Part shown: piece after piece, positions 56,719 to 64,000 of the stretch
How the letters are laid out: each line of letters starts with the position of its first letter
Numbering within the stretch: the stretch's first letter is position 1
Translations under genes and position numbers: made by a program
Notes under the pieces: generated by a model
What the model was told of the DNA's origin: nothing
Database searches by the model: none
What the model saw: the letters and a program-made list of their open reading frames with translations, nothing else
NCBI GenBank assembly: GCA_964463355.1
Contig: CAYXBP010000003.1
Coordinates: 62,001 to 126,000 of the forward strand
DNA from: Firm-04 sp964463355
GTDB taxonomy: Bacteria; Bacillota; Clostridia; Oscillospirales; Ruminococcaceae
Direction: 5' to 3'
DNA: 64,000 nucleotides

Positions 56719-58077
56719 ATGGAACAGCTCAAAGTGCAGATTGTTTCGCACGCCAACGCAGGAGAACTGGTTTGTGCTGCATCTGCAAGGATTTCTACTA
56801 CACAGGGCACAGCACTTTCTATTTTGGAACGCTCGAAAGAAAAGGAAAACAACGGCACACTCATCCAAAAAGTCGTTGCCTCGGGGCATCAATCGGTGGT
56901 GGAACACGCTGTATTTACCGTTGCATTTGATAATGTAAGCGTCTGTACCGAGGAGTTTGTGATTGAATTCCGTCTGGCATCTTACACGGTACAGTCCCGC
57001 CGTTATGTGGATTTCTCCAACACGGGATTCTATCAACCAGCCATGCCCGAACAATGTGTTGCTCCCTACCGCGCACACATGGCTTCACTGTTTGATACCT
57101 ACGCGCAGCTTCTTGCACTGGACATTCCCAAGGAGGATGCCCGCTTTGTGTTGCCTTATTGCTTTCGCAGCAATTTTTACTGTACGATGAATGCTCGTGA
57201 ACTTGCCCATATGATCGCGACTATGCTGTGGGGCAGAGGAAGATTTGTTCCTGAACTGGTCAGCATCGGCAGCAAATTGAAAGAACAGTTTGAACAATAT
57301 TTTCCAAGCTTGCTTGATACCATGCGACCTCGATATGAAAGCCACGCATCAGATATCCGCTACATCCTGCCGCAGACTGCTCCAACCATTCCTGAACCTA
57401 CAGTAGAAAAAGCACAGATTATTCTGCGTACTGTTACACCTGATGCGGATATGATTGTGCAGTCGGCAGCGGGGGCAAATGGTGCAATCACAACCGATTA
57501 TACACCTCTGACCTTAAAAGAGGTTGTTACTGCTGAGCGACCCCGTGAATTGGAGCTGATACAGGCACTCTTTACTATCAAGGGCTTGTCACTCGCCGCT
57601 GTGACGCATCTGGTGCGCCATCGGGTGCAGACGGTGCTGGTGCCGCAGATATTGCAAGCACTGATAGCAAATCGTTACGTATTGCCGCAAACCGTTTTGA
57701 ATAATTCCAAGGCGAGCGTATTGTACCACGAAGCATTTGCCAAAAATACACAATCCGTGCGTGAACTGATTGCAATGGGACTGCCCACGAATGCACTGCA
57801 ATACTTTGCAATGGCAGGGCATCTTCTGGATTGTACCTGCGCTATGAATGGTAGAGAATTGCAGCACTTTTTTGCGTTGCGTACTTGCAACCGCGCCCAG
57901 TGGGAGATTCGCGGAGTGGCAGAGATGCTGCTCTTTGCACTGCGTGAACACGGCGATGTATTTCATCTGTTTGGCCCAAGCTGCTGTACCACAGGGCATT
58001 GCCCAGAAGGTCGTTTCAGCTGCGGTAAAATGCAGGAGATGCAGCAAAAATACACCGCAGATTCGCGTATCGATTGA
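56719..58077 (+). CDS. thyX: Tandem-domain FAD-dependent thymidylate synthase (ThyX-like)
   Basis: 452 residues from ATG 56719, with AGGAGG upstream. ThyX usually has about 220-250 residues; this protein contains two copies. The first (about 1-215) has SGHQSVVEHAVFTVAFD and the degenerate flavin motif RLASYTVQSRRYVDF. The second (about 235-450) has LVRHRVQTVLVPQ and a matching NGRELQHFFALRTCNRAQWEI. ThyX methylates dUMP using FAD and methylene-tetrahydrofolate. One half probably keeps catalysis and the other structure, but that cannot be decided by eye. A terminator follows closely. Confidence 0.85.
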   Translation: MEQLKVQIVSHANAGELVCAASARISTTQGTALSILERSKEKENNGTLIQKVVASGHQSVVEHAVFTVAFDNVSVCTEEFVIEFRLASYTVQSRRYVDFSNTGFYQPAMPEQCVAPYRAHMASLFDTYAQLLALDIPKEDARFVLPYCFRSNFYCTMNARELAHMIATMLWGRGRFVPELVSIGSKLKEQFEQYFPSLLDTMRPRYESHASDIRYILPQTAPTIPEPTVEKAQIILRTVTPDADMIVQSAAGANGAITTDYTPLTLKEVVTAERPRELELIQALFTIKGLSLAAVTHLVRHRVQTVLVPQILQALIANRYVLPQTVLNNSKASVLYHEAFAKNTQSVRELIAMGLPTNALQYFAMAGHLLDCTCAMNGRELQHFFALRTCNRAQWEIRGVAEMLLFALREHGDVFHLFGPSCCTTGHCPEGRFSCGKMQEMQQKYTADSRID

Positions 58078-58094
58078 TTATATCTTACCATATT

Positions 58095-58121
58095 GCCCTC
58101 TTCAAACGGAGAGGGCGTTTT
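58095..58121 (+). terminator. Terminator after thyX
   Basis: 7-bp stem (58095-58101 with 58110-58116), 8-nt loop, then four Ts. Confidence 0.65.
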
Positions 58122-58215
58122 CATTTTCTTGCGTCAAAAGCTTGCGTAATATCACTCTGTTTTTCTTCCAAAATCAGGGAAATTTTCATCTAAAATTCAC
58201 TAAATTCATATTGAA

Positions 58216-58244
58216 TTCACAAAAAATTCATAGAATGCTATGAT
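58216..58244 (+). promoter_or_regulatory. Promoter of the three-module dockerin gene
   Basis: TTCACA (58216-58221), 17-nt spacer, TATGAT (58239-58244) with extended TGC. Confidence 0.5.
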
Positions 58245-58331
58245 TTGTGTGGTATCTTTGTTATGATATGCGCTTGTATTGCATAATCACTTGCGACGGC
58301 GTATTCGGCATTTGGAAAGGAAGGGTTCTCT

Positions 58332-60146
58332 ATGAACAAAATCACACAGGGCAAGCGGTTGCTTTCAGGCGTGCTAAGCGTATGTCTGACTGCTGCCATT
58401 GCAACATTCCCCACATCGGTTGCCTCTGCATCAACCGTTACCGTAGGGCAAAACCTCGCAAAGGATGATGTTTACCTCGGCTATACGGCAGAACTTGCAA
58501 GTTCTGATTTGGATACCATCGTGATATATGTCACCAGCGCAACCGATACTACTTTTTCATATGGTTTCGGTATCGGCACAGCTTCCACGCCCTATTGGTA
58601 TGAGTACACTGGTTCTGGTTTTGCTGCCGAGGGCAAGGGCACGGAAATCCAGTTGAAGGCAGGCGTTTCTACGCCCATCTCTCTTGATGTTTCCAGTCTG
58701 GATCTGAGCTACAATCCGAAATCCGATCAGTACCCCGGCAAGTACGAATTCCGCAACTATTCCAGCGGCACAGTTACCGTGGATAAAGTATCTGATACCA
58801 TCAGTGGCACAGCGGATCCCGATACACCCAGTACGCCAAGCGGTACTGCCAATACAAAAAGCGGAACCTATACCTTCAAAGACAACAAAGACGGCACTGC
58901 AACCATCACAGCAACCCTTGCGGCAACCGTGGATGATATCGATGCTTTGCTGACGCAGGGCTATGATGAGGAACAATATCTTGATGAAAATGGGGTTTCT
59001 TCATGGAAAGAAGGCGACCTCATCAACAGTCACAAAATTAAATACAGCGATTTTGGCGTGCCGGCGGGCGATGGTATCACATTGCAGTCCTTCACTTTCA
59101 CGGTGGAATCCACCGAGGATATTGGTACCTTCATGTACGGCTGCGGTATGAACGTTGTGCAGAATTCTCCTGCTGATACAGAAGCTGTTCTGGGTAAGAA
59201 TGGTTACTGGTATAACGAGCATGGCGATGACGCAGAGGGCGTTGATTTTGAAATTGAAGTTGGTAAGGGCACTACGCTGAAGAATTGCGGTAAGTGGCTC
59301 GAGGTTACATGGGATGTTCCGGCGGACGTGCAGCCCTATGCCACCACTGGCGCATCAGATACCGTTTCTTTGCAGTATTGGTATGGCGATTTGGACGAAG
59401 TAACGCTGACTGCTGCAACCTGCACCTACACCGTTGAAAAGACCGTTCCCTATTCTGGTCAAGCATCTGTCAGCGTTTCTGAAAAGATTACGGCAGGCTC
59501 TGATACTACCAATTCTGTTCAGGTTGCACTTTCTGAGTTGGGCTTGACTGAGAATGATCAGATTCAGGCAATAAAGTTTACCATCAAGGGCAGTTCTGCT
59601 CTGGGCAAAATCGTATTCGGTATGGGCGCATCTGTTACCGAAGATTGCGCAGCGGCAACCAGCGATTACTTCTATATGAGCAATAGCTATGCCATTCTTG
59701 ATGAGGAGGACGATACTGCCGAAATCATGTGGATTCTGCCCGATGGCGTGGCAGGATATGTGGATAACAACTATGGCAACGCGTTGTTTGGCTACTGGTA
59801 CGGTCAGAACGAAGACAGCGTCACCCTGACCGATATTACCGTTTACTACAACACTGTTGTGGAAACCACAACAACGACTACAACAACCACCACAACAACT
59901 ACCACTACCACAACAACTACTACCAGTGAGCAAACCGCAACACTCTTGGGCGATGTCAACTGCGATGGCATTATCAGGGTCGATGATGTTATTTTGCTCA
60001 ACCGTTTTGTTGCAGAAGATACTACCGCAGCTGTTTCCGATCAAGGGCTGGTCAACGCCGATGTGAATTTTTCCGGTAAGGCAGATGGCGCAGATGCTGT
60101 AGAAATTCTAAGACTGTTGGCGGGTCTGATTTCCAGCTTCCTCTGA
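58332..60146 (+). CDS. Secreted three-module protein with type I dockerin
   Basis: 604 residues from ATG 58332, with GAAAGGAAGG upstream. Signal peptide to about residue 33. Three related beta-rich modules follow (about 35-160, 175-370, 375-510), each with an aromatic-rich strand near its end (YGFGIG/YWYEY; MYGCGMNV/YWYN/QYWYGD; VFGMGASV/FGYWYGQ). A poly-Thr linker (about 511-534) leads to a dockerin with DVNCDGIIRVDD and a less regular second loop, DVNFSGKADGAD. No catalytic domain is recognisable. The aromatic strands suggest carbohydrate binding, so it could be a non-catalytic cellulosome component. The family of the modules is not known to me. Confidence 0.85.
   Translation: MNKITQGKRLLSGVLSVCLTAAIATFPTSVASASTVTVGQNLAKDDVYLGYTAELASSDLDTIVIYVTSATDTTFSYGFGIGTASTPYWYEYTGSGFAAEGKGTEIQLKAGVSTPISLDVSSLDLSYNPKSDQYPGKYEFRNYSSGTVTVDKVSDTISGTADPDTPSTPSGTANTKSGTYTFKDNKDGTATITATLAATVDDIDALLTQGYDEEQYLDENGVSSWKEGDLINSHKIKYSDFGVPAGDGITLQSFTFTVESTEDIGTFMYGCGMNVVQNSPADTEAVLGKNGYWYNEHGDDAEGVDFEIEVGKGTTLKNCGKWLEVTWDVPADVQPYATTGASDTVSLQYWYGDLDEVTLTAATCTYTVEKTVPYSGQASVSVSEKITAGSDTTNSVQVALSELGLTENDQIQAIKFTIKGSSALGKIVFGMGASVTEDCAAATSDYFYMSNSYAILDEEDDTAEIMWILPDGVAGYVDNNYGNALFGYWYGQNEDSVTLTDITVYYNTVVETTTTTTTTTTTTTTTTTTTTSEQTATLLGDVNCDGIIRVDDVILLNRFVAEDTTAAVSDQGLVNADVNFSGKADGADAVEILRLLAGLISSFL
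59863..59932. repeat. Trinucleotide tract encoding a poly-Thr linker (dockerin protein)
   Basis: About 20 consecutive ACN codons (ACA, ACT, ACC, ACG mixed) before the dockerin. Confidence 0.8.
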
Positions 60147-60263
60147 TTCATCTTTATTTTCTGTTTTCCCTTTCTTTTGGTAATCCTGCACATCGTTTGT
60201 CATCAGGCTTTGTGCAGTGTTGCCTTAACTTCTTTCATTTTTGTTTGATTTGATGTTGTTTAC
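60147..60263. other. T-rich gene-free stretch
   Basis: Part of a 321-nt gap after the dockerin gene. Nothing seen before the terminator at 60264. Confidence 0.5.
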
Positions 60264-60297
60264 GGCTGCAAAGCAATGTATGCTTTGCAGCCTTTTT
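60264..60297 (+). terminator. Terminator after the dockerin protein gene
   Basis: 12-bp perfect stem (60264-60275 with 60281-60292), 5-nt loop, then five Ts. Confidence 0.88.
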
Positions 60298-60379
60298 CGC
60301 ATGATGTTGTGAATAGTCCACAAAAGCACGAAAAATACAGCTGCTAGCCATGACAAAAGAGAAAAAATCTGTAAAGCCC

Positions 60380-60408
60380 TTGACATTTACAGCGAAAACT
60401 GATATAAT
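60380..60408 (+). promoter_or_regulatory. Promoter of the ylxM-ffh-rpsP-khpA operon
   Basis: Consensus TTGACA (60380-60385), 17-nt spacer, consensus TATAAT (60403-60408). Confidence 0.85.
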
Positions 60409-60467
60409 GATTCTTGCTTGTAAAGGCTTGCACTATGACAGCAATTCCGAATGCGAGGACGGATACA

Positions 60468-60818
60468 ATGAAAAATCTGGATTTTGTTCTTCTGCTGGAT
60501 TGCTACGGCAGTCTGTTGACCAAACGGCAGCGCGATCTTCTGGAAGGGTACTATGACGAGGATCTTTCCCTTGCCGAATTGGCAGAGCCACTGGGTGTTT
60601 CACGTCAGGCAGTGCATGATAGCATCCGCCGCGGAGAACGCCAACTCTTAAGCTTTGAGGAACAGATGGGGCTTGCCCATCGCTTGCAGCAGTGCTACAC
60701 CCTGTTTGAAACCATTGAGGGCTACGGTGTGCAGCTTAAAGAATCAGATACAACACAAACAATTGCAATCGCAAATGCGATTGCCGATGCCGCACAGCAG
60801 GGCAAGGCACTGCTGTAA
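60468..60818 (+). CDS. ylxM: YlxM-type helix-turn-helix protein (UPF0122)
   Basis: 116 residues from ATG 60468, with GAGGACGG upstream. The helix-turn-helix resembles sigma-70 region 4: LTKRQRDLLEGYYDEDLSLAELAEPLGVSR. Encoded just before ffh in most Firmicutes and thought to modulate signal recognition particle function. Length is normal. First gene of its operon. Confidence 0.92.
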   Translation: MKNLDFVLLLDCYGSLLTKRQRDLLEGYYDEDLSLAELAEPLGVSRQAVHDSIRRGERQLLSFEEQMGLAHRLQQCYTLFETIEGYGVQLKESDTTQTIAIANAIADAAQQGKALL

Positions 60819-60861
60819 TTCGTAACTTTCATTCCGCAAATAGCAAAGGAGGGGCTTCCAC

Positions 60862-62253
60862 ATGGCATTTGAAGGTTTGTCTGGCAAATTGAATCAGGTG
60901 TTTAAAAAGCTGCGCTCCCGTGGCAAACTCACCGAGGCAGATGTAAAAGAAGCTATGCGTGAGGTTCGTCTGGCACTGCTGGAAGCGGATGTCAGCTATA
61001 AGGTCGTAAAGGATTTCGTTGGCAAGGTCACAGAACGCGCCGTTGGCAGTGATGTACTGGAAAGCCTGACCCCTGCACAACAGGTGGTCAAGATCGTGAA
61101 CGAAGAGCTTTGCGCACTGATGGGCAATGCCAATTCCCGCATTAACTTTCCATCAAAGCCACCATGCATCATGATGCTGTGCGGATTGCAAGGCTCCGGC
61201 AAAACTACCCACGCCGCAAAGCTTGCGAAATATCTTAAAAAAGAGGGACACCATCCCCTGCTGGTTGCTTGCGATGTCTATCGCCCTGCCGCAATCGACC
61301 AGTTGAAAATTGTGGGCGAACAGGCGGGCGTTGCCGTGTTTGAAATGGGGCAAGTGAATCCCGTGGAGATTGCAAGACAGAGCTTACGCTACGCCACAGA
61401 TCATAACCATGATTTGGTCATTCTTGATACCGCTGGTCGCTTGCATATCGATGAAAAGCTGATGGACGAGCTGAAGGAAATCAAGGCAGTGGCACAGCCC
61501 CACGAGATTATGCTGGTGGTGGATGCTATGACTGGTCAGGATGCTGTCAATGTCGCAAAAGCCTTCGATGATGCGCTGGGCATTCACAGTGTGCTGATGT
61601 CTAAACTGGATTCCGATACCAGAGGCGGTGCGGCACTTTCTGTGCTGTCTGTTACAGGTAAACCCATCAAGTTTGTGGGTATGGGCGAAAAGTTGGATGA
61701 GTTTGAGCAGTTCCACCCGGAGCGTATGGCATCTCGTATTTTGGGTATGGGCGATATGCTGACGCTGATTGAAAAGGCAGAAACGGTTTACTCGCAACAA
61801 GAAGCCGAGAAGCTTACCCAAAAACTGCAAAAGAATCAGTTTGATATGAACGATCTGCTGGAACAGATTCGGCAGATTCAGAAAATGGGCAGCATCAAAA
61901 GCCTGCTTTCCATGATGCCTGGTGTCGGCGACAAGGTCGATGAGTTGGATGTGGATGAGAAGCAGTTTGGCAGAGTACAGGCAATGATCACTTCTATGAC
62001 GCCAGCGGAGCGTGCAAAGCCTTCGATTATTAATCCTTCGCGCAAACGTAGAATCGCAAAAGGCAGCGGCGCAAAGGTCGAAGATGTCAATCGTCTGCTC
62101 AAACAGTTTGAACAGATGCAATCGCTGATGAAAAAAATAGGTGGCGGCAAGGGCTTGATGAAAAATAAAGCCATGAGCCGTAAATTGCGCAAACAAATGG
62201 CAATGATGGATAAAAACGGCAGCATGGGCGGTTTTCCAGGAATGGGAATGTAA
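60862..62253 (+). CDS. ffh: Signal recognition particle protein Ffh
   Basis: 463 residues from ATG 60862, with AAAGGAGG upstream. N domain, then the GTPase G domain (GLQGSGKTTHAAKL, VACDVYRPAAIDQL, DTAGRLHID, SKLDSDTRGGAAL) and a C-terminal M domain rich in Met (MKKIGGGKGLMKNKAM, ending GMGM) that binds signal peptides and SRP RNA. It targets nascent membrane proteins to FtsY and the Sec channel. Normal length. Confidence 0.98.
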   Translation: MAFEGLSGKLNQVFKKLRSRGKLTEADVKEAMREVRLALLEADVSYKVVKDFVGKVTERAVGSDVLESLTPAQQVVKIVNEELCALMGNANSRINFPSKPPCIMMLCGLQGSGKTTHAAKLAKYLKKEGHHPLLVACDVYRPAAIDQLKIVGEQAGVAVFEMGQVNPVEIARQSLRYATDHNHDLVILDTAGRLHIDEKLMDELKEIKAVAQPHEIMLVVDAMTGQDAVNVAKAFDDALGIHSVLMSKLDSDTRGGAALSVLSVTGKPIKFVGMGEKLDEFEQFHPERMASRILGMGDMLTLIEKAETVYSQQEAEKLTQKLQKNQFDMNDLLEQIRQIQKMGSIKSLLSMMPGVGDKVDELDVDEKQFGRVQAMITSMTPAERAKPSIINPSRKRRIAKGSGAKVEDVNRLLKQFEQMQSLMKKIGGGKGLMKNKAMSRKLRKQMAMMDKNGSMGGFPGMGM

Positions 62254-62331
62254 CAGTTGCAGTTCACTACGCTTCATTGCGGCTAACGCCGCTTTGATAT
62301 AACAACATCGTTTATCGGAGGTGAAATAAAA

Positions 62332-62574
62332 ATGGCAGTCAAGATTCGTCTGAGAAGAATGGGCGCCAAGAAGGCTCCTTTCTACCGTATTGTTGTTGCT
62401 GATGGCAGATACCCCAGAGATGGTCGCTTCATTGAGGAACTGGGTTACTACGATCCCACCAAGGAGCCTTCTGTGGTAAAGGTTGATGCTGATAAGGCAA
62501 AGACATGGTTGGCAAACGGCGCACAGCCTACCGACACCGTAAGAGTCATCCTGAAGAAGCAGGGGATTCTGTAA
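62332..62574 (+). CDS. rpsP: 30S ribosomal protein S16
   Basis: 80 residues from ATG 62332, with GGAGGTG upstream. VKIRLRRMGAKKAPFYRIVV and DGRFIEELGYYDPT are diagnostic. Follows ffh by 78 nt, the usual Firmicute order. Confidence 0.98.
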   Translation: MAVKIRLRRMGAKKAPFYRIVVADGRYPRDGRFIEELGYYDPTKEPSVVKVDADKAKTWLANGAQPTDTVRVILKKQGIL

Positions 62575-62617
62575 GGTGCAGGTATAACCAGAACAATCAC
62601 CAATGGGAGAGCCGAAC

Positions 62618-62851
62618 ATGAAAGAACTGTTGTATGCCATCACAGAGGGCTTGGTTGCAGATAAAGATGCAATCAAGATCACACAGGATGAGCCGAATGA
62701 TGAAGGCATCATTGTGCTGCACCTGACCGTTGCTCCTGAGGATATGGGCAGAGTAATCGGCAAACAGGGTAGAATTGCTAAGGCGATTCGTACCGTGGTG
62801 CGTGCAGGTGCCGCTCGCGAAAACCTCAGAGTTATGGTTGAAATTGACTGA
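62618..62851 (+). CDS. khpA: KH-domain RNA-binding protein KhpA
   Basis: 77 residues from ATG 62618, with GGGAGA upstream; a frame start at 62603 would overlap that site. A single KH domain with the GxxG loop in GRVIGKQGRIAKAIRTVV. KhpA pairs with KhpB (EloR/Jag) to bind RNA and affects cell wall growth in other Firmicutes. It is the last gene of the operon, as is common. Confidence 0.95.
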   Translation: MKELLYAITEGLVADKDAIKITQDEPNDEGIIVLHLTVAPEDMGRVIGKQGRIAKAIRTVVRAGAARENLRVMVEID

Positions 62852-62873
62852 TTCCCTGTGATTCATGAACAGG

Positions 62874-62905
62874 AAGGCTGTACAGCTGTTGCTGTGCAGC
62901 CTTTT
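62874..62905 (+). terminator. Terminator of the ffh operon
   Basis: 13-bp stem (62874-62886 with 62891-62903, one G-T pair), 4-nt loop, then five Ts. Confidence 0.88.
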
Positions 62906-63031
62906 TCTGTGCTTGTGTTTTTTTCATGTCCATGGAATATTTCTGATAGTCTGAAATGCTCTTCTAAAGGCTTCGCCGAAAACCTTAACCTTTCGCTAAG
63001 CACTTTCAATAGAACCGAATACCAAAAGGAA

Positions 63032-63064
63032 CGAGGGGAGAGCGATTGTATCGCTTTCCCCTCG
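63032..63064. repeat. Inverted repeat related to the hairpin at 43443
   Basis: 15-bp stem (63032-63046 with 63050-63064, one G-T pair) with a 3-nt loop. It shares CGAGGGGA(A/G)AGC with the hairpin at 43443. No T-run follows on the plus strand; it lies downstream of the HtrA stop on the minus strand. The rest of the gap 62906-63150 shows nothing else. Confidence 0.65.
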
Positions 63065-63150
63065 AAGTGTTGACCCGTGTTTCGTAAAGCTGCGCAAAAT
63101 GGGTTTATATGGGTTTGCAGTCAAAAACGGTTTTACAAAATCGTCTTCAC

Positions 63151-64000
63151 TCAATAATTGCCGGAAGTATCGGCAAGTACCTCAAAGGCAATATCATAGT
63201 ATCGAACTGTACCATCATTGTTGAGATGCGCACAGGTTGCCTTGACAGTATCATTTGCTTTCACACCTTTTAATGCTTCATTCAGTGAATCATAGCCATT
63301 GATTTCTACACCGTTCATCTTTACGATGAAATCACCAGGGACCAATGCCGTATCAGCGATGGGTGCGTCCTCATCCAGCGCAGTGATATACACCCCGACC
63401 CCCTGCAACTCTTCAGGCAGCCGCAGACCTGTTGCACCTTCAACATTGGTGGCATCATAAAACTGAATGCCAACGCGCACTCTGCCACTCACATATCCGT
63501 TCTGAATGATATCTTTGAGGATCGGCAACGCCTCGTTGATGGTAATGGCAAAGCCCAAGCCCTCATAGCTGCCGTAATCAAACATATTGCTGGAAACATA
63601 TTTTGATGATGTGATACCAATGACCTGCCCATAGAGATTCACCAGCGCGCCGCCCGAATTGCCAGGGCTGATTGCAGCATCTGTTTGGAGGCAGTCCATT
63701 TCATAGGTATTGGATTCTGCACGCACCTTGCGATGCAGACCCGAAATGATACCGCTGGAAATCGAGCCAGAAAACCCTGCTGGACAACCCAATGCGCAAA
63801 CTTCCTCGCCAAGCACTGTTTCATCGGAATTGCCAATGGCGGCAGGCTGCAAATCGGTTGCCTCAACCTTCATCACGGCGATATCGGTTTTCGTATCATA
63901 ACCCACGCAAACGGCATCATAAACGGTTTCATTATTCATGGTGATTGAGAACGAGTCACCGCCTTTCACCACGTGTGCGTTTGTGGCGATATAGCCGTCC
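63151..64000 (-). CDS. HtrA/DegP-type serine protease with PDZ domain (N-terminus beyond window)
   Basis: The open frame runs to the right edge, giving 283 residues of the C-terminal part. The trypsin-like triad is visible: His in NAHVV next to the edge, Asp in TDIAVMKV and Ser in GNSGGAL. The PDZ domain follows (GDFIVKMNGVEINGYDSL). The missing start would carry the usual cytoplasmic tail and membrane anchor of Gram-positive HtrA. It degrades or refolds damaged proteins at the cell surface. The last residues (YYDIAFEVLAD) complete the PDZ domain, so the C-terminus is intact. Confidence 0.93.
   Translation of the reverse strand, partial: DGYIATNAHVVKGGDSFSITMNNETVYDAVCVGYDTKTDIAVMKVEATDLQPAAIGNSDETVLGEEVCALGCPAGFSGSISSGIISGLHRKVRAESNTYEMDCLQTDAAISPGNSGGALVNLYGQVIGITSSKYVSSNMFDYGSYEGLGFAITINEALPILKDIIQNGYVSGRVRVGIQFYDATNVEGATGLRLPEELQGVGVYITALDEDAPIADTALVPGDFIVKMNGVEINGYDSLNEALKGVKANDTVKATCAHLNNDGTVRYYDIAFEVLADTSGNY

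Noticed and set aside
59863..59932. CRISPR-like or other spaced repeat
   Set aside because: The repeat is a continuous trinucleotide run inside a coding frame, without spacers. No CRISPR array was seen anywhere.
61384..62763. 459-residue open frame on the minus strand
   Set aside because: It lies antisense to ffh and rpsP, which are unmistakable, and its sequence has no recognisable domain.
62858..63073. 71-residue plus-strand frame after khpA
   Set aside because: It covers the terminator and the inverted repeat, so it is not a likely gene.

Overview
The window looks like a chromosome segment of an anaerobic, fibre-degrading clostridial Firmicute of the Ruminococcus type. The evidence is two secreted proteins with type I dockerins (one a family 5 cellulase), poly-threonine linkers in exported proteins, a pyruvate formate-lyase system, ThyX-type thymidylate synthase, a Spo0A-type regulator, and gene orders typical of low-GC Gram-positives (ylxM-ffh-rpsP-khpA; rnj-gdpP-rplI-dnaB-tilS-ftsH; parA-parB). 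Genus is an inference; no rRNA gene is present. Almost all of it reads as core chromosome: I see no insertion sequence, prophage, CRISPR array or plasmid gene.

Layout. 1-9.2 kb: end of an unidentified gene, a leucine-rich-repeat protein, an rRNA/tRNA 2'-O-methyltransferase, an Xre/zinc-ribbon regulator, a pyruvate formate-lyase operon in which the glycyl-radical domain is a separate 80-residue gene, hpt, and an EF-G-like GTPase. 9.4-11.3 kb: tRNA-Leu(CAA), a small membrane protein and radA. 11.35-19.9 kb: a Phe/Tyr-rich leader peptide with an attenuator, then eight genes giving every step of the shikimate pathway plus the chorismate branches to Phe and Tyr (aroF, tyrA, aroB, aroA, aroC, pheA, a fused aroE-aroK, aroQ). 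19.9-24.1 kb: a receiver-less Spo0A-like protein, a dockerin-bearing GH5 cellulase and a VanY-type carboxypeptidase. 24.3-33.5 kb: ftsH, tilS, dnaB, rplI, gdpP and RNase J on the minus strand, one long operon. 33.7-39.5 kb: radC, then ispE, an aminotransferase, an Lrp-type regulator, pyrC, a small unknown gene and trmB. 39.5-44.3 kb: an esterase, a GT-C-like membrane protein, an ECF-type sigma factor with a membrane partner, and a PHP/CpsB-like protein. 44.3-47.5 kb: guaB, parB, parA. 47.7-51 kb: a two-component system. 51.3-58.1 kb: miaB, a lipoprotein foldase, a LUD protein, a phosphopantetheinyl transferase, a short-chain dehydrogenase and a duplicated ThyX. 58.3-64 kb: a three-module dockerin protein, the ylxM-ffh-rpsP-khpA operon, and the end of an HtrA-type protease cut by the window edge.

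The points most worth a second look are the two-gene pyruvate formate-lyase, whose large chain has no glycyl-radical segment of its own, and the aromatic-amino-acid leader/attenuator placed before the whole shikimate operon. Promoters are unusually uniform: nearly every convincing one has a 17-nt spacer and many carry an extended TGn -10 element.
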